Positions 1-9,876 are shown, counted from the stretch's first letter. The stretch is 36,200 nt of DNA from CAZALT01 sp964485515 (GCA_964485515.1 CAZALT010000013.1:1-36200), one strand, 5' to 3'. Notes: a model not told the origin generated them from the sequence alone. Translations and numbers: made by a program.

Positions 1-1
1 G

Positions 2-35
2 CCGTCGTATGCGACGGCTTCTCCCTGCCGGTTCG
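2..35 (+). repeat. Structured hairpin element, copy 1 (5' part outside window)
   Basis: A perfect 6-bp hairpin CCGTCG-TATG-CGACGG (2-17) is followed by CTTCTCCCT (18-26) and GCCGGTTCG (27-35). The same string occurs at 35464-35497 with two substitutions, one in the loop and one in the outer-stem strand. In the complete distal copy the last nine bases pair with an upstream strand; here that strand would lie before base 1. It sits about 60 bases upstream of purS. It may be a dispersed repeat or a structured RNA leader; I do not recognise the family. Confidence 0.6.
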
Positions 36-97
36 GTTCTTTGTGGGTGCCGCACCGCCTGTCCTGACGAAACGCGAGATGTGGGAGAGTGAACGGC

Positions 98-358
98 ATG
101 GAGTACTCGGTCCAGGTCGACGTGACGTTGCGGGAAGGGATCGCTGATCCCCAGGGGGCCACGGTCGAACGTGCCCTGCCCCACCTCGGCTTCGAGGGGG
201 TGCGCGACGTCAAGGTCGGCAAGATCATCCGCTTCGTCGTCGACTCCGCGGATGAAGCGACGGCGTTCGCCGAGGTCGATGACATGTGCCGTCGGTTCCT
301 CACGAACCCGGTGATCGAAGACGCCTCCATCACCATCTCCCCCCTCGCCACGATCTGA
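98..358 (+). CDS. purS: Phosphoribosylformylglycinamidine synthase subunit PurS
   Basis: An 86-residue protein, the usual size for PurS, the small dimeric subunit that bridges PurQ and PurL in the multi-subunit FGAM synthase of de novo purine synthesis. The pattern is typical: an N-terminal strand (YSVQVDVTLREGI), DPQG, then ALPHLGF and VKVGK. I chose ATG 98 because GGAGAG lies about 9 bases before it; an in-frame GTG at 89 is only one base from that site. purQ follows after 13 bases, so the two are probably co-transcribed. Cytosolic. Confidence 0.93.
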   Translation: MEYSVQVDVTLREGIADPQGATVERALPHLGFEGVRDVKVGKIIRFVVDSADEATAFAEVDDMCRRFLTNPVIEDASITISPLATI

Positions 359-371
359 TGGGGGCGCACTG

Positions 372-1052
372 ATGGCCGCCCGCGTCGGCGTCGTCCTCTT
401 CCCGGGCTCGAACTGCGAGTTCGACGTCATCGAAGCCGTCCGCTCGCTCGGCGGCGATGCCGAGATCCTCTGGCACGGCGACGACACCCTCAACGGCGTC
501 GATGCGGTCGTCGTCCCGGGCGGTTTCGCTCACGGCGACTACCTGCGCCCCGGCGCCATCGCCCGCTTCTCGCCCGTCATGGACGCGGTCGCCGCGTTCG
601 CAAACGACGGCGGCCCGGTCGTCGGGATCTGCAACGGCTTCCAGGTGCTGACCGAGGCGGGTCTGCTCCCGGGTGCGCTGCAGAAGAACGCAGGCCTCAA
701 GTTCCTGTGTGCCATGACCACCTTGCGCGTCGAGACGACCAATTCTGTCTTGACCTCGGACACCAACATCGGTGACGAGCTCCGCATCCCGATCAACCAC
801 TTCGAAGGCAACTACACCTGCGACGCCGAGACGTTGGCGCAACTGCGCGATGAGGATCGGGTGGTCGTTCGCTACATCGACAACCCGAACGGCTCGGTCG
901 ACGACATCGCGGGCATCTGCTCGGTCGGGCGCAACGTGGTGGGACTCATGCCACATCCGGAGCGGGCCATCGACGACTTGCTGGGTAGCAGCGACGGCGT
1001 CCCGCTGATCAGATCGATCCTCGCCGGCGCCGGCGCATCGGTCCCCGCGTAG
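372..1052 (+). CDS. purQ: Phosphoribosylformylglycinamidine synthase, glutaminase subunit PurQ
   Basis: A 226-residue class I glutamine amidotransferase. It hydrolyses glutamine and channels ammonia to PurL for conversion of FGAR to FGAM. The nucleophile is Cys87 in the elbow VGICNGFQ, and His195 and Glu197 in MPHPER complete the triad. PGGFAHGDYLRPG (about 49-61) is the family-specific oxyanion region. A G-rich ribosome site (GGGGGC) precedes ATG 372. It lies directly behind purS. Its partner purL is about 1.1 kb downstream, separated by an unrelated gene on the opposite strand. Confidence 0.96.
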   Translation: MAARVGVVLFPGSNCEFDVIEAVRSLGGDAEILWHGDDTLNGVDAVVVPGGFAHGDYLRPGAIARFSPVMDAVAAFANDGGPVVGICNGFQVLTEAGLLPGALQKNAGLKFLCAMTTLRVETTNSVLTSDTNIGDELRIPINHFEGNYTCDAETLAQLRDEDRVVVRYIDNPNGSVDDIAGICSVGRNVVGLMPHPERAIDDLLGSSDGVPLIRSILAGAGASVPA

Positions 1053-1107
1053 TCTCTGTCGCTCGGTCGGTCGCTCGGCAGGCGCGCCTATCGCTGATGC
1101 CGACATT

Positions 1108-1144
1108 GGCGGAGAGATCGACCGCATGGGCCGATCTCTCCACC
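1108..1144. terminator. Bidirectional hairpin between convergent genes
   Basis: GGAGAGATCG (1111-1120) pairs perfectly with CGATCTCTCC (1132-1141) around an 11-base loop, and two further G-C pairs follow beyond one mismatch. It lies between the ends of purQ (plus) and the minus-strand gene 1184-1807. No T-tract follows on either side, so intrinsic termination is not certain. Confidence 0.5.
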
Positions 1145-1150
1145 GATTTG

Positions 1151-1195
1151 GATTCAGGCTTTCTTGATTCAGGCCTTCTTGATTCAGGCCTTCTT
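1151..1195. repeat. Three tandem 15-bp units over a stop codon
   Basis: GATTCAGGCYTTCTT is repeated three times (1151-1165, 1166-1180, 1181-1195), with one C/T difference in the first unit. On the minus strand each unit reads as the last codons Lys-Lys-Ala-stop of the gene ending at 1184. Because the unit is five codons long, three in-frame stops follow one another. The likely origin is slippage duplication of the gene terminus. Confidence 0.9.
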
Positions 1196-1807
1196 GTAGA
1201 GCTTGGGCTTGCGGGGTGAGCTCGACGACTCGTCGACGCCGGCCTCGACGATGTAGCCGCTGTCGACGAGGTCTTTGAGGTAGTTGACCGCCGTGCCCCG
1301 ATTGCGGTCGATGGCGTCGGCGTAGGTGGCGAGGGTGAAGGTGCCCTTGGCGGGAACCCCCGCCTGCTTGTCGGCATCGGTCAGGCGGGGAGCGCGGGCG
1401 CGGCCGCCTCCACCGCTGCTGCCCCGCGACGAGGACCGACGGCCGCCGCCCGTCGCCAGGCCGGCCTCACGAAGGGCGGGCAGGATCTTGCGGCCGCCGA
1501 CCTCCCGCAGCATGTCGGGGGTGGCACCGGATTCGCGGAGGTACTCGCGCACGTTGGCGACGAAGTCGCCCTTCAGCGCGATGCCGGGATCGTCGGTCCT
1601 GGTCGCGTCTTGGAGCTCCTGGTCGAGCGCCACTCGCTGGTCGAGGTAGTCGAGGGGATCGAGCGAATCCTTCTTCTCGAGCAACTTCGCGATCTTGGTG
1701 CGGACCGCGGCGGCACCGGAATCGTCTTTGCTGAACTTCGAAGGGTCGCGCAGGTATTCGATGTAGCTGCGGACAGAATCGGATGGCGTGGATGGGCTCT
1801 GGGGCAT
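1184..1807 (-). CDS. Unknown protein with coiled-coil N-terminus and winged-helix-like C-terminus
   Basis: 207 residues from ATG 1807, with AAGGGA about a dozen bases upstream. I do not recognise the family. Residues about 10-75 are charged and helical (SYIEYLRDP, KIAKLLEKKDSLDPLDYLDQRVALDQEL) and could form a coiled coil. Residues about 120-145 are a Gly/Ser/Arg-rich linker. Residues about 150-195 (FTLATYADAIDRNRGTAVNY, then LKDLVDSGYIVEAG) have the rhythm of a winged helix with a basic tail ending KPKLYKKA. This suggests nucleic-acid binding, by inference only. It is divergent from purL and convergent with purQ. Confidence 0.75.
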   Translation of the reverse strand: MPQSPSTPSDSVRSYIEYLRDPSKFSKDDSGAAAVRTKIAKLLEKKDSLDPLDYLDQRVALDQELQDATRTDDPGIALKGDFVANVREYLRESGATPDMLREVGGRKILPALREAGLATGGGRRSSSRGSSGGGGRARAPRLTDADKQAGVPAKGTFTLATYADAIDRNRGTAVNYLKDLVDSGYIVEAGVDESSSSPRKPKLYKKA

Positions 1808-2131
1808 AGCGAAGATGTTCCCTTTCGTGGAACGAAACGGCGTAGGTGGCTTCGAAGCAGTTTGTCGCAATATGAGATGAATTGCACAACTATCGAAGTG
1901 CTGATAGTGAGGTGAACTCGGACGCGTATGTGTCGTATCACCCACTTGTGATCCAGTTTGTGCAACTGGCGAACCGATGGCCTCGGTGGGCGAACTCCCC
2001 CGAGATCCAGCGGTCGGTGCGCGGTGGCAGGCAGGAGCGATCGTCGCGGTGATCCCCCGGGTGGACAGCTGGTGGTGAACAGCAGATCGCGGCTGTCGTC
2101 GAGGTTGTCGTGACCCGATAGCGTGCGGGAC
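1808..2131. other. Divergent intergenic region upstream of purL
   Basis: About 320 bases without a gene, less GC-rich than its surroundings near 1855-1920. It contains ACTATC-N8-GATAGT, a 6-bp hairpin near 1885-1906, and an inverted pair TTGCACAA / TTGTGCAA about 75 bases apart. These could serve the minus-strand gene or purL. I see no ORF with coding character here. Confidence 0.5.
2119..2124 (+). promoter_or_regulatory. -10 box TAGCGT of a probable leaderless purL transcript
   Basis: TAGCGT fits the actinobacterial TANNNT -10 pattern and ends 7 bases before ATG 2132, so transcription would begin at or next to the start codon. There is no Shine-Dalgarno site at usable distance. The same hexamer precedes the malic enzyme and the ABC ATPase genes. 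Confidence 0.6.
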
Positions 2132-4378
2132 ATGTCGGAGCAGGAGGCCATTCACCGCGCGCTGGGACTGACCGACGAGGAGTACGCCGACATCGAGCGG
2201 ATCCTCGATCGTGCCCCGAACCACTTCGAGCTGGCGATGTACTCGGTCATGTGGTCCGAGCACTGCTCGTACAAGTCGTCCAAGGTGCACCTCAAGCGGC
2301 TCCCCACCGAGGGCGACGACGTCCTCGTCGGCCCGGGCGAGAACGCCGGCGTGCTCGACGTGGGCGACGGCATCGCGGCGGCCATCCGCATCGAGAGCCA
2401 CAACCACCCATCGGCCATCGAGCCCTACCAGGGTGCGGCCACCGGCGCCGGCGGCATCCTCCGAGACATCTTCACGATGGGCGCCCGCCCGATCGCGCTG
2501 ATGGACCCGCTCCGCTTCGGTCCGCTCGACGACGCCCGCAGCCGCTGGATCGCCGAGGGCGTCGTCAGCGGCATCTCCGGCTACGGCAACTCGGTCGGCG
2601 TGCCCACCGTCGGCGGCGAGACCGTGTTCGACGAGACCTACACCGGCAACCCGCTGGTCAACGTGCTGTGCCTGGGCCTGCTGCCCACCGACCGTCTCGT
2701 GCTCGGCCAGGCCAGCGGCATCGGCAACCTCGCCGTGCTGCTCGGATCGTCCACCGGACGCGATGGCATCGGTGGAGTTTCGGTGCTCGCCTCCGCCGGG
2801 TTCAGCGATGCCGAAGCCGACGCGGCCAAGCGGCCCAGCGTGCAGGTCGGGGACCCCTTCGAGGAGAAGCGCCTCATCGAGGCGTGCCTCGCCCTGCTCG
2901 ACGCCGGCCTCGTCGTCGGCATCCAGGACCTCGGCGGCGCCGGCCTCACCTGCGCCACCAGCGAGACCGCCTCGCGCGGCGGGGTCGGCATGGACGTCAA
3001 CGTCGCCGAGATCCCCACCCGTGAGCCGGGCATGGAGCCCTACGAGATCCTCACGAGCGAGTCGCAGGAGCGCATGCTCGCCATCGTCGCCCCCGAGAAC
3101 CTCGACGAGGTCCTCGACATCTGCGCCCGGTGGGAGGTGCGCGCCAACGTCATCGGCAAGGTCACGTCGGGTCCCGCCAACGGCGACGAGGCCGGCGGTC
3201 GCCTCCGCATGCTCGACGGGTGGGACGGCGAGGTCCTCGCCGACATCCCGGCCGCATCGCTGCACGAAGACGCCCCGCTCTACCACCGGCCCATCGAGAA
3301 GCCGGCGAACTTCGATGAGGCCACCCGCTCCCGCCCGGTCACCGGCACCGTCGACGCTCCGACCGACCCGGGCGAGACGCTGCTCGACCTGCTCGGCGAC
3401 ACCAGCTGGGTGTCCTCGCAGTACGACCACCAGCTGTTCCTCAACACCGTCGTCGGTCCCGAGGGCAACGCCGCGGTGCTGCGGCTCAAGCACCCCACCA
3501 CCGGCGTCGACACCGGGCGGGCCCTTGCGCTCACCACCGACGGCAACCACCGCTGGTGTGCGGTCGACCCGCGGCAGGGCACGGCGCTCACCGTCGCCGA
3601 GTCCGTCCTCAACCTCGCCACGGTCGGAGCCCGACCCATCGCCGTGGTCAACTGCCTCAACTTCGGGAACCCCGAGCACCCCGAGGTCATGTGGCAGCTC
3701 TCCGAGGCGGTCGACGGCATGGCCGAGGCGTGCCTCGCCTTCGGGGTCCCCGTCGTCGGTGGCAACGTCAGCCTCTACAACGAGTCGCAGGGCTCCGACA
3801 TCGACCCCACGCCGGTCATCGGCATGCTCGGACTGATCGACGAGCTGGTCCGCCGCCCGCCGGCCACCACGCTCGTCGAGGGCGGTCGACTCGTGCTCAT
3901 CGGCGTCACACAGGCCGAGCTGTCGGGTTCGGTCGTCGCGCAGCGCCGGGGCCTCCGTGGCGGCAAGCTCCCTGGTCTCGACTACGGCCATCACATCGCC
4001 GTCGCCGACGTGGTCCGCGATCTCGTCACCGGCGGCCTCGTCGCTGGTGTGCACGACGTCGGACACGGTGGCGTCGGACTCGCCCTCGCCGAGATGGCGG
4101 TGCGCTCGGACATCGGTTTCCAGGCCGCCCGCATCGCCGACGACGCCGAGCTGTTCAGCGAGTCCCCGTCGCGTGCGCTGGTGTGCGTCGACCCCGAACT
4201 GCTCACCGCCGTCGAGTCCGTGTGCGACCAGGCCGGCGTGCCGTTCGCCCGCATCGGGGTGGCGTCGGGCGACCGGCTGTCGGTCAAGGGCCTGTTCGAC
4301 CTCTCGCTGGCCGATGCGGTCGCCGCCTGGCACGACCGTCTGCCCGAGGCGCTCGGCGCCGGGACGGTCCAGGGCTGA
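2132..4378 (+). CDS. purL: Phosphoribosylformylglycinamidine synthase subunit PurL
   Basis: 748 residues, the expected length of the small-type PurL that works with PurS and PurQ. It converts FGAR, ATP and ammonia to FGAM. WSEHCSYK (41-48), a Gly-rich ATP-site segment (VGPGENAGV) and ESHNHPS (88-94, His92 in the active site) are all present. A second, structurally related half begins near residue 400 (DTSWVSSQYDHQ, then VVGGNVSLYNES), as expected from the internal duplication in this family. The track start, GTG three codons upstream, overlaps the -10 box, so ATG 2132 is preferred. purF follows 55 bases downstream with its own promoter-like box. Confidence 0.95.
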   Translation: MSEQEAIHRALGLTDEEYADIERILDRAPNHFELAMYSVMWSEHCSYKSSKVHLKRLPTEGDDVLVGPGENAGVLDVGDGIAAAIRIESHNHPSAIEPYQGAATGAGGILRDIFTMGARPIALMDPLRFGPLDDARSRWIAEGVVSGISGYGNSVGVPTVGGETVFDETYTGNPLVNVLCLGLLPTDRLVLGQASGIGNLAVLLGSSTGRDGIGGVSVLASAGFSDAEADAAKRPSVQVGDPFEEKRLIEACLALLDAGLVVGIQDLGGAGLTCATSETASRGGVGMDVNVAEIPTREPGMEPYEILTSESQERMLAIVAPENLDEVLDICARWEVRANVIGKVTSGPANGDEAGGRLRMLDGWDGEVLADIPAASLHEDAPLYHRPIEKPANFDEATRSRPVTGTVDAPTDPGETLLDLLGDTSWVSSQYDHQLFLNTVVGPEGNAAVLRLKHPTTGVDTGRALALTTDGNHRWCAVDPRQGTALTVAESVLNLATVGARPIAVVNCLNFGNPEHPEVMWQLSEAVDGMAEACLAFGVPVVGGNVSLYNESQGSDIDPTPVIGMLGLIDELVRRPPATTLVEGGRLVLIGVTQAELSGSVVAQRRGLRGGKLPGLDYGHHIAVADVVRDLVTGGLVAGVHDVGHGGVGLALAEMAVRSDIGFQAARIADDAELFSESPSRALVCVDPELLTAVESVCDQAGVPFARIGVASGDRLSVKGLFDLSLADAVAAWHDRLPEALGAGTVQG

Positions 4379-4421
4379 TCGCGATGCTCCCCGCTCATCG
4401 TCGGACCGGGGCCGTGGCCCC

Positions 4422-4427
4422 TACACT
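4422..4427 (+). promoter_or_regulatory. -10 box TACACT before purF
   Basis: TACACT lies 6 bases before GTG 4434, the spacing of a leaderless transcript. No Shine-Dalgarno site is visible in front of that codon. It would give purF-purM-pyrE a promoter separate from purL. Confidence 0.55.
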
Positions 4428-4433
4428 GTCGGC

Positions 4434-6017
4434 GTGAGCGACTCGCCGCCCTCGCCCGCCTCTCCGACGTCGGACGTGCTCACCGAGCACCGCTTCGACG
4501 CGACGGACGAGACGCCGGGCCACGAATGCGGCGTGTTCGCGGTGTACTCGCCGTCGCAGGCGGTGGCCCACCTCACCTACCTCGGGCTGTACGCGCTCCA
4601 GCATCGTGGTCAGGAGTCGGCGGGCATGGCGGTCAGCGACGGCAGCACGATCATGATCGTCAAGGACATGGGCCTCGTGTCCAACGTCTTCGACGACCGC
4701 AACCTGGTGGCGCTCACCGGGCACCTCGCCATCGGCCACACCCGCTACAGCACGACCGGATCGAGCACCTGGCGCAACGCGCAGCCGTTCTACCGCGACG
4801 TCGGCGCCCACTCGTTCGCGCTGGCCCACAACGGCAACCTCGTCAACACCGAGGAGCTCGCCGCCGAGGCCGGCATGTTGCCCGGCACGGTCACGAGCGA
4901 CAGCGACCTCGTCGCCGAGCTCATCGCCCAGGAGCTGGCCAAGGACCCCATCGAGTCCAGCGACGGCCGAGCCCTCGAGCGTGCGCTCATGCAGGTGCTG
5001 CCCCGCCTCAAGGGCGCGTTCTCGTTCGTGCTCATGGACGAGGGCCACGTCATCGGCGTGCGCGACCCGCACGGCTTCTGGCCGCTGGTGGTCGGCAAGC
5101 TCGACAACGGCTGGGTCCTGGCCTCGGAGTCCCCGGCGCTCGACGTGTGCGGTGCCCACGTGGTCCGCGACGTCGCTCCGGGTGAGATGGTCATCATCGA
5201 TGCCATGGGCTGGCGCTCCGAGCGGCCGTTCAAAGAAGAAGACGTCGACCCGCACCTGTGCCTGTTCGAGTTCGTCTACTTCTCGCGGCCCGACGGGCGC
5301 CTCTACGGCAAGGGCGTGCACGCCGCCCGTGTCCGGATGGGCGAGGAGCTCGCCCAGCAGGCCCCGGTCGAGGCCGACATGGTCATGGGCGTGCCCGAGT
5401 CCGGCATCCCCGCGGCTGAGGGATTCGCCCGCGAGAGCGGCATCCCCTACGGCACCGGTCTGGTGAAGAACCGCTACATCGGCCGCACGTTCATCGCCCC
5501 CAACCAGGCCACCCGGGCGCTCGGTGTGCGCATGAAGCTCAACCCGCTGCGCGACAACATCGCCGGCAAGCGCCTGGTGGTCGTCGACGACTCGGTCGTG
5601 CGGGGCACCACCACGCGGGCGCTCGTCGGGATGCTGCGCGAGTCGGGCGCCGCCGAGGTGCACATGCGCATCTCCTCGCCGCCGTACAAGTGGCCCTGCT
5701 ACTACGGCATGGACACGGGTACGCGGGGCGAGCTCATCGCCGCCAACATGAGCATCGAGGAGATCCGCGAGTACCTCAACGTGGACACCCTCGCCTACAT
5801 CGACCTGCCCCGCCTGGTCCGAGCGACCGACACCGCCGGTGCCGGGTTCTGCACGGCGTGCCTCACCGGCGAGTACCCCGTCGAGGTGCCCATCAGCTTG
5901 CGCAAGGGTTCGCTCGAAGACGGACCCGCCACCACCGATTCATCTGCGACCCTCGAGCTGCTCTACGCCGACGAGGTCGATCTCCCCGCTCGGCAAGCCG
6001 AGCGCAACGACGTTTAG
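4434..6017 (+). CDS. purF: Amidophosphoribosyltransferase (PRPP amidotransferase)
   Basis: 527 residues from GTG 4434. It catalyses the first committed step of purine synthesis, PRPP plus glutamine to 5-phosphoribosylamine. A propeptide of about 31 residues precedes Cys32 in HECGVFAVY, the N-terminal nucleophile exposed after processing. YALQHRGQESAGM and HTRYSTTG follow. The PRPP loop is VVVDDSVVRGTT (Asp385-Asp386). Cys276, Cys422, Cys473 and Cys476 match the four 4Fe-4S ligands of the Bacillus-type enzyme, so this is the oxygen-sensitive cluster form. purM starts 6 bases downstream. Confidence 0.96.
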   Translation: MSDSPPSPASPTSDVLTEHRFDATDETPGHECGVFAVYSPSQAVAHLTYLGLYALQHRGQESAGMAVSDGSTIMIVKDMGLVSNVFDDRNLVALTGHLAIGHTRYSTTGSSTWRNAQPFYRDVGAHSFALAHNGNLVNTEELAAEAGMLPGTVTSDSDLVAELIAQELAKDPIESSDGRALERALMQVLPRLKGAFSFVLMDEGHVIGVRDPHGFWPLVVGKLDNGWVLASESPALDVCGAHVVRDVAPGEMVIIDAMGWRSERPFKEEDVDPHLCLFEFVYFSRPDGRLYGKGVHAARVRMGEELAQQAPVEADMVMGVPESGIPAAEGFARESGIPYGTGLVKNRYIGRTFIAPNQATRALGVRMKLNPLRDNIAGKRLVVVDDSVVRGTTTRALVGMLRESGAAEVHMRISSPPYKWPCYYGMDTGTRGELIAANMSIEEIREYLNVDTLAYIDLPRLVRATDTAGAGFCTACLTGEYPVEVPISLRKGSLEDGPATTDSSATLELLYADEVDLPARQAERNDV

Positions 6018-6023
6018 GACCTC

Positions 6024-7061
6024 ATGGGCGAAACCTACGAATCAGCCGGCGTCAGCATCGGCGCGGGCGAGGAAGCCGTCGACCGCATCAAGGCGAAGGT
6101 GCAGTCCACCTTCCGGCCAGAGGTCATCGGCGACATCGGTGGCTTCGGCGGACTCTTCCGCTTCGACACCGCCCGGTACGCCGAGCCGGTGCTCGTGTCG
6201 TCGACCGACGGAGTGGGCACCAAGGCGCTCATCGCCCAGAGCGTCGGCACCTTCGACACGATCGGTGTCGACCTCGTGGCCATGTGCGTCGACGACCTCG
6301 TGTGCCAGGGCGCCGAGCCGCTGTTCTTCCTCGACTACATCGCGGTGGGTCGCCTCGACCCCGACCACATCGAGCAGCTCGTCGAGGGCGTCGCCGAAGG
6401 CTGTCGCCAAGCGGGTTGCGCGCTCGTCGGCGGCGAGATGGCCGAGCACCCCGGGGCCATGGAGCCCGGCGAGTTCGACCTGGTGGGCTTCGCCGTGGGC
6501 GTGGCCGATCGAGGCCGGCTCATCACGGGCGAGAACGTCGCGCCGGGCGACGTGCTCATCGGTCTGCCGTCCACGAACCTCCGCTCCAACGGCTACTCGC
6601 TCGCCCGTCGCGTGCTGCTCGACGTGGGTGCCCGGCCGCTCGACGGTCCTGCCTACGACGGGGCGCGCCACACGCTCGGTGACGAGCTGCTCAGGCCGTC
6701 GGTCATCTTCGCTCCAGCCGTGCTCGCCCTTCAGGACGAGGTCGACGTCCGCGCCGTGGCCCACATCACCGGTGGCGGCATCCCCGGCAACCTCAACCGG
6801 GTGCTGCCCAAGGGCACCAACGCGGTGGTGGAGCGGTCGTCGTGGGAGGTGCCCCGCATCTTCGACGAGATCCAGACCCTCGGCGAGATCGACGACGCCG
6901 AGATGGCGAAGGTCTTCAACCTGGGCATCGGCATGGTCGTCGTGGTCCCCGAGGCCGACGTCTACAAGAGTCTCGACCTGCTCCGCTCGAAGGGCCACCG
7001 CGCCGTCCAGATCGGCCAGGTCGTCGCCGGTCAGGGCGATCCCGTCGTCGAGCTCACGTGA
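6024..7061 (+). CDS. purM: Phosphoribosylformylglycinamidine cyclo-ligase (AIR synthetase)
   Basis: 345 residues, full family length. It closes FGAM to 5-aminoimidazole ribonucleotide using ATP. YESAGVSIGAGEEAV at the start, SSTDGVGTKALIAQ (about 55-68), the conserved MCVDDLVCQGAEPLFFLDY block, GGEMAEHPG and SNGYSLAR are all typical. It starts 6 bases after purF and overlaps pyrE by 4 bases (GTGA), so the three genes are almost certainly translated from one message. Confidence 0.96.
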   Translation: MGETYESAGVSIGAGEEAVDRIKAKVQSTFRPEVIGDIGGFGGLFRFDTARYAEPVLVSSTDGVGTKALIAQSVGTFDTIGVDLVAMCVDDLVCQGAEPLFFLDYIAVGRLDPDHIEQLVEGVAEGCRQAGCALVGGEMAEHPGAMEPGEFDLVGFAVGVADRGRLITGENVAPGDVLIGLPSTNLRSNGYSLARRVLLDVGARPLDGPAYDGARHTLGDELLRPSVIFAPAVLALQDEVDVRAVAHITGGGIPGNLNRVLPKGTNAVVERSSWEVPRIFDEIQTLGEIDDAEMAKVFNLGIGMVVVVPEADVYKSLDLLRSKGHRAVQIGQVVAGQGDPVVELT

Positions 7062-7606
7062 CCAAGCCCGAGCTCATCGATCACCTGCTCACCCATTCGG
7101 TGCGCACCGGTGACTTCACGCTGAAGTCCGGTCGCAAGAGCAGCTGGTTCATCGACTCGAAGCAGACCGTGTGCCGCCCCGACGGCCTCTTGCTCGTCGC
7201 TGACCTCGCGCTGGCCGCCATCGCCGACGACGTCACCGCCGTCGGGGGGCTGACCGTCGGGGCCGACCCGGTGGCCTACGGTCTCGCCGCGGTTGCGGCC
7301 ACCCGGGGGCGCGACCTGCGCTCGTTCACCATCCGCAAGGAATCGAAAGACCACGGCGTGTCGGGTCGTCTCGCCGGGGCGCTCGAGCCGGGCGACAAGG
7401 TCGTCATCACCGAGGACACCGTCACCCGGGGCACCTCGCCGCTCGAGGCGGCGGCCGTGGTGCGCGAGCTCGGGGCCGAACCGGTGCTGATCCTCGTGGT
7501 CGTCGACCGGGGGGGCACCTGTGGGGAACGGGCGGCGGCGGAGGGCATCGCCTTCCACGCGCTCGTCACCGCGCCGGAGCTCGGCTTCGACTACGAAGGC
7601 GCGTAG
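7058..7606 (+). CDS. pyrE: Orotate phosphoribosyltransferase
   Basis: 182 residues. It makes orotidine 5'-phosphate from orotate and PRPP in pyrimidine synthesis. The start GTG 7058 overlaps the purM stop by 4 bases and puts the canonical N-terminus (TKPELIDHLLTHSVRTGDFT, then LKSGRKSSWFID) in place. The PRPP loop VVITEDTVTRGTS has its acidic pair at Glu119-Asp120, and IRKESKDHG holds the flexible-loop basic residues. A pyrimidine gene translationally coupled to purM is an unusual arrangement; both pathways draw on PRPP. Confidence 0.92.
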   Translation: MTKPELIDHLLTHSVRTGDFTLKSGRKSSWFIDSKQTVCRPDGLLLVADLALAAIADDVTAVGGLTVGADPVAYGLAAVAATRGRDLRSFTIRKESKDHGVSGRLAGALEPGDKVVITEDTVTRGTSPLEAAAVVRELGAEPVLILVVVDRGGTCGERAAAEGIAFHALVTAPELGFDYEGA

Positions 7607-7699
7607 CGGCGCAGGTCGCGACACGCTTGGCCCCGCCGCCGCGGTCGGGCCCCGATGCCTGACGTCCTTTCAGTTTCGTGGATCAGAGCGCCCCTCCGA

Positions 7700-7705
7700 T
7701 AGCGT
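7700..7705 (+). promoter_or_regulatory. -10 box TAGCGT before the malic enzyme gene
   Basis: TAGCGT ends 8 bases before GTG 7714. The surrounding GATAGCGT octamer is identical to that in front of purL. It selects the 7714 start over the longer reading frame at 7678. Confidence 0.55.
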
Positions 7706-7713
7706 GGTCGGCC

Positions 7714-9116
<1,403 letters not shown>

Positions 9117-9117
<1 letters not shown>

Positions 9118-9848
9118 TGCAGCTCGACGCCGTCACCTTCGACTTCTGGGACACGCTCCTGGGTGCCCCCGATCCGGAGGCCACCCTCGACCTGCGCACG
9201 TCTCGCGTGGTGCGCTTCCTCACCGCCGAAGGCTACGAGGCCGACCAGCGACAGGTCCTGGCGGCGACGCGTGTCGTGTTCGACACCTACAACCAGCGGT
9301 GGCAGGGAAACCAGATCTTCGACGCGAACGATGCCTCGGCGCTCCTGGCCAGCGAGCTGGGCATCGTCGTCGGCGAGGCCCTCATGGTCGAGCTCACCGA
9401 GGCGTTCGCCGGTACGCGGTCGCCATCGGTCGTCGACCTCACCCCGAACATCCAGCCGACGCTGCAGCGCCTCCGCGACGCGGGGTTGCGCATCGGCATC
9501 GTGTGCGACGTCGGCATGGCCCCCTCATCGGTGTTGCGCGGCCACCTCGAACGTCACGAGATCATCGAGCTGTTCGACCACTGGTCGTTCTCGGACGAGG
9601 TGGGTTCGTACAAGCCCGACCGTCGCATCTTCGAGCACGCGCTCGCCGGGCTGGGCGGCGTCGACCCGCGGCGTGTCGCTCACGTCGGCGACCTGCGCCG
9701 CACCGACATCGCGGGCGCGCTGGCCATGGGGATGACGGCGGTTCGCTACCGGGGCCGCAAGGACGATCCCGAAGGGCCCGGTCTTCCCGAGGGGCACTTC
9801 GTCCTCGACGACCACGCTGACCTCCCGGCGCTGCTCGGCATCGCCTGA
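9117..9848 (+). CDS. HAD-superfamily hydrolase
   Basis: 243 residues. Motif I is VTFDFWDTLL with the nucleophile Asp9; the +2 position is Trp11 rather than the usual acid Asp, with an Asp at +3, as in a subset of haloacid-dehalogenase-like proteins. Motif II is in GIVCDVGMAPSS, motif III Lys is in GSYKPDRRIF, and motif IV is VGDLRRTDIAGA. A helical cap lies at about 20-100. The start overlaps the malic enzyme stop, implying translational coupling. Probably a cytosolic phosphatase of unknown substrate. Confidence 0.85.
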
Positions 9849-9876
9849 TCTCGCGGTCATCTCGCGGTGGTCGGGT

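Noticed and set aside
1..88. Possible ZTP (pfl) riboswitch before purS, because a CCGCCTG string occurs near the gene
   Set aside because: The rest of the conserved ZTP core is absent in the visible part, and the hairpin element is shared with pdxH upstream sequence. The fragment is too short to support the call.
1184..4333. Very long minus-strand reading frame of 1049 codons
   Set aside because: Only its C-terminal 207 codons look like a protein; the rest is the antisense of purL, a usual artefact at high GC.
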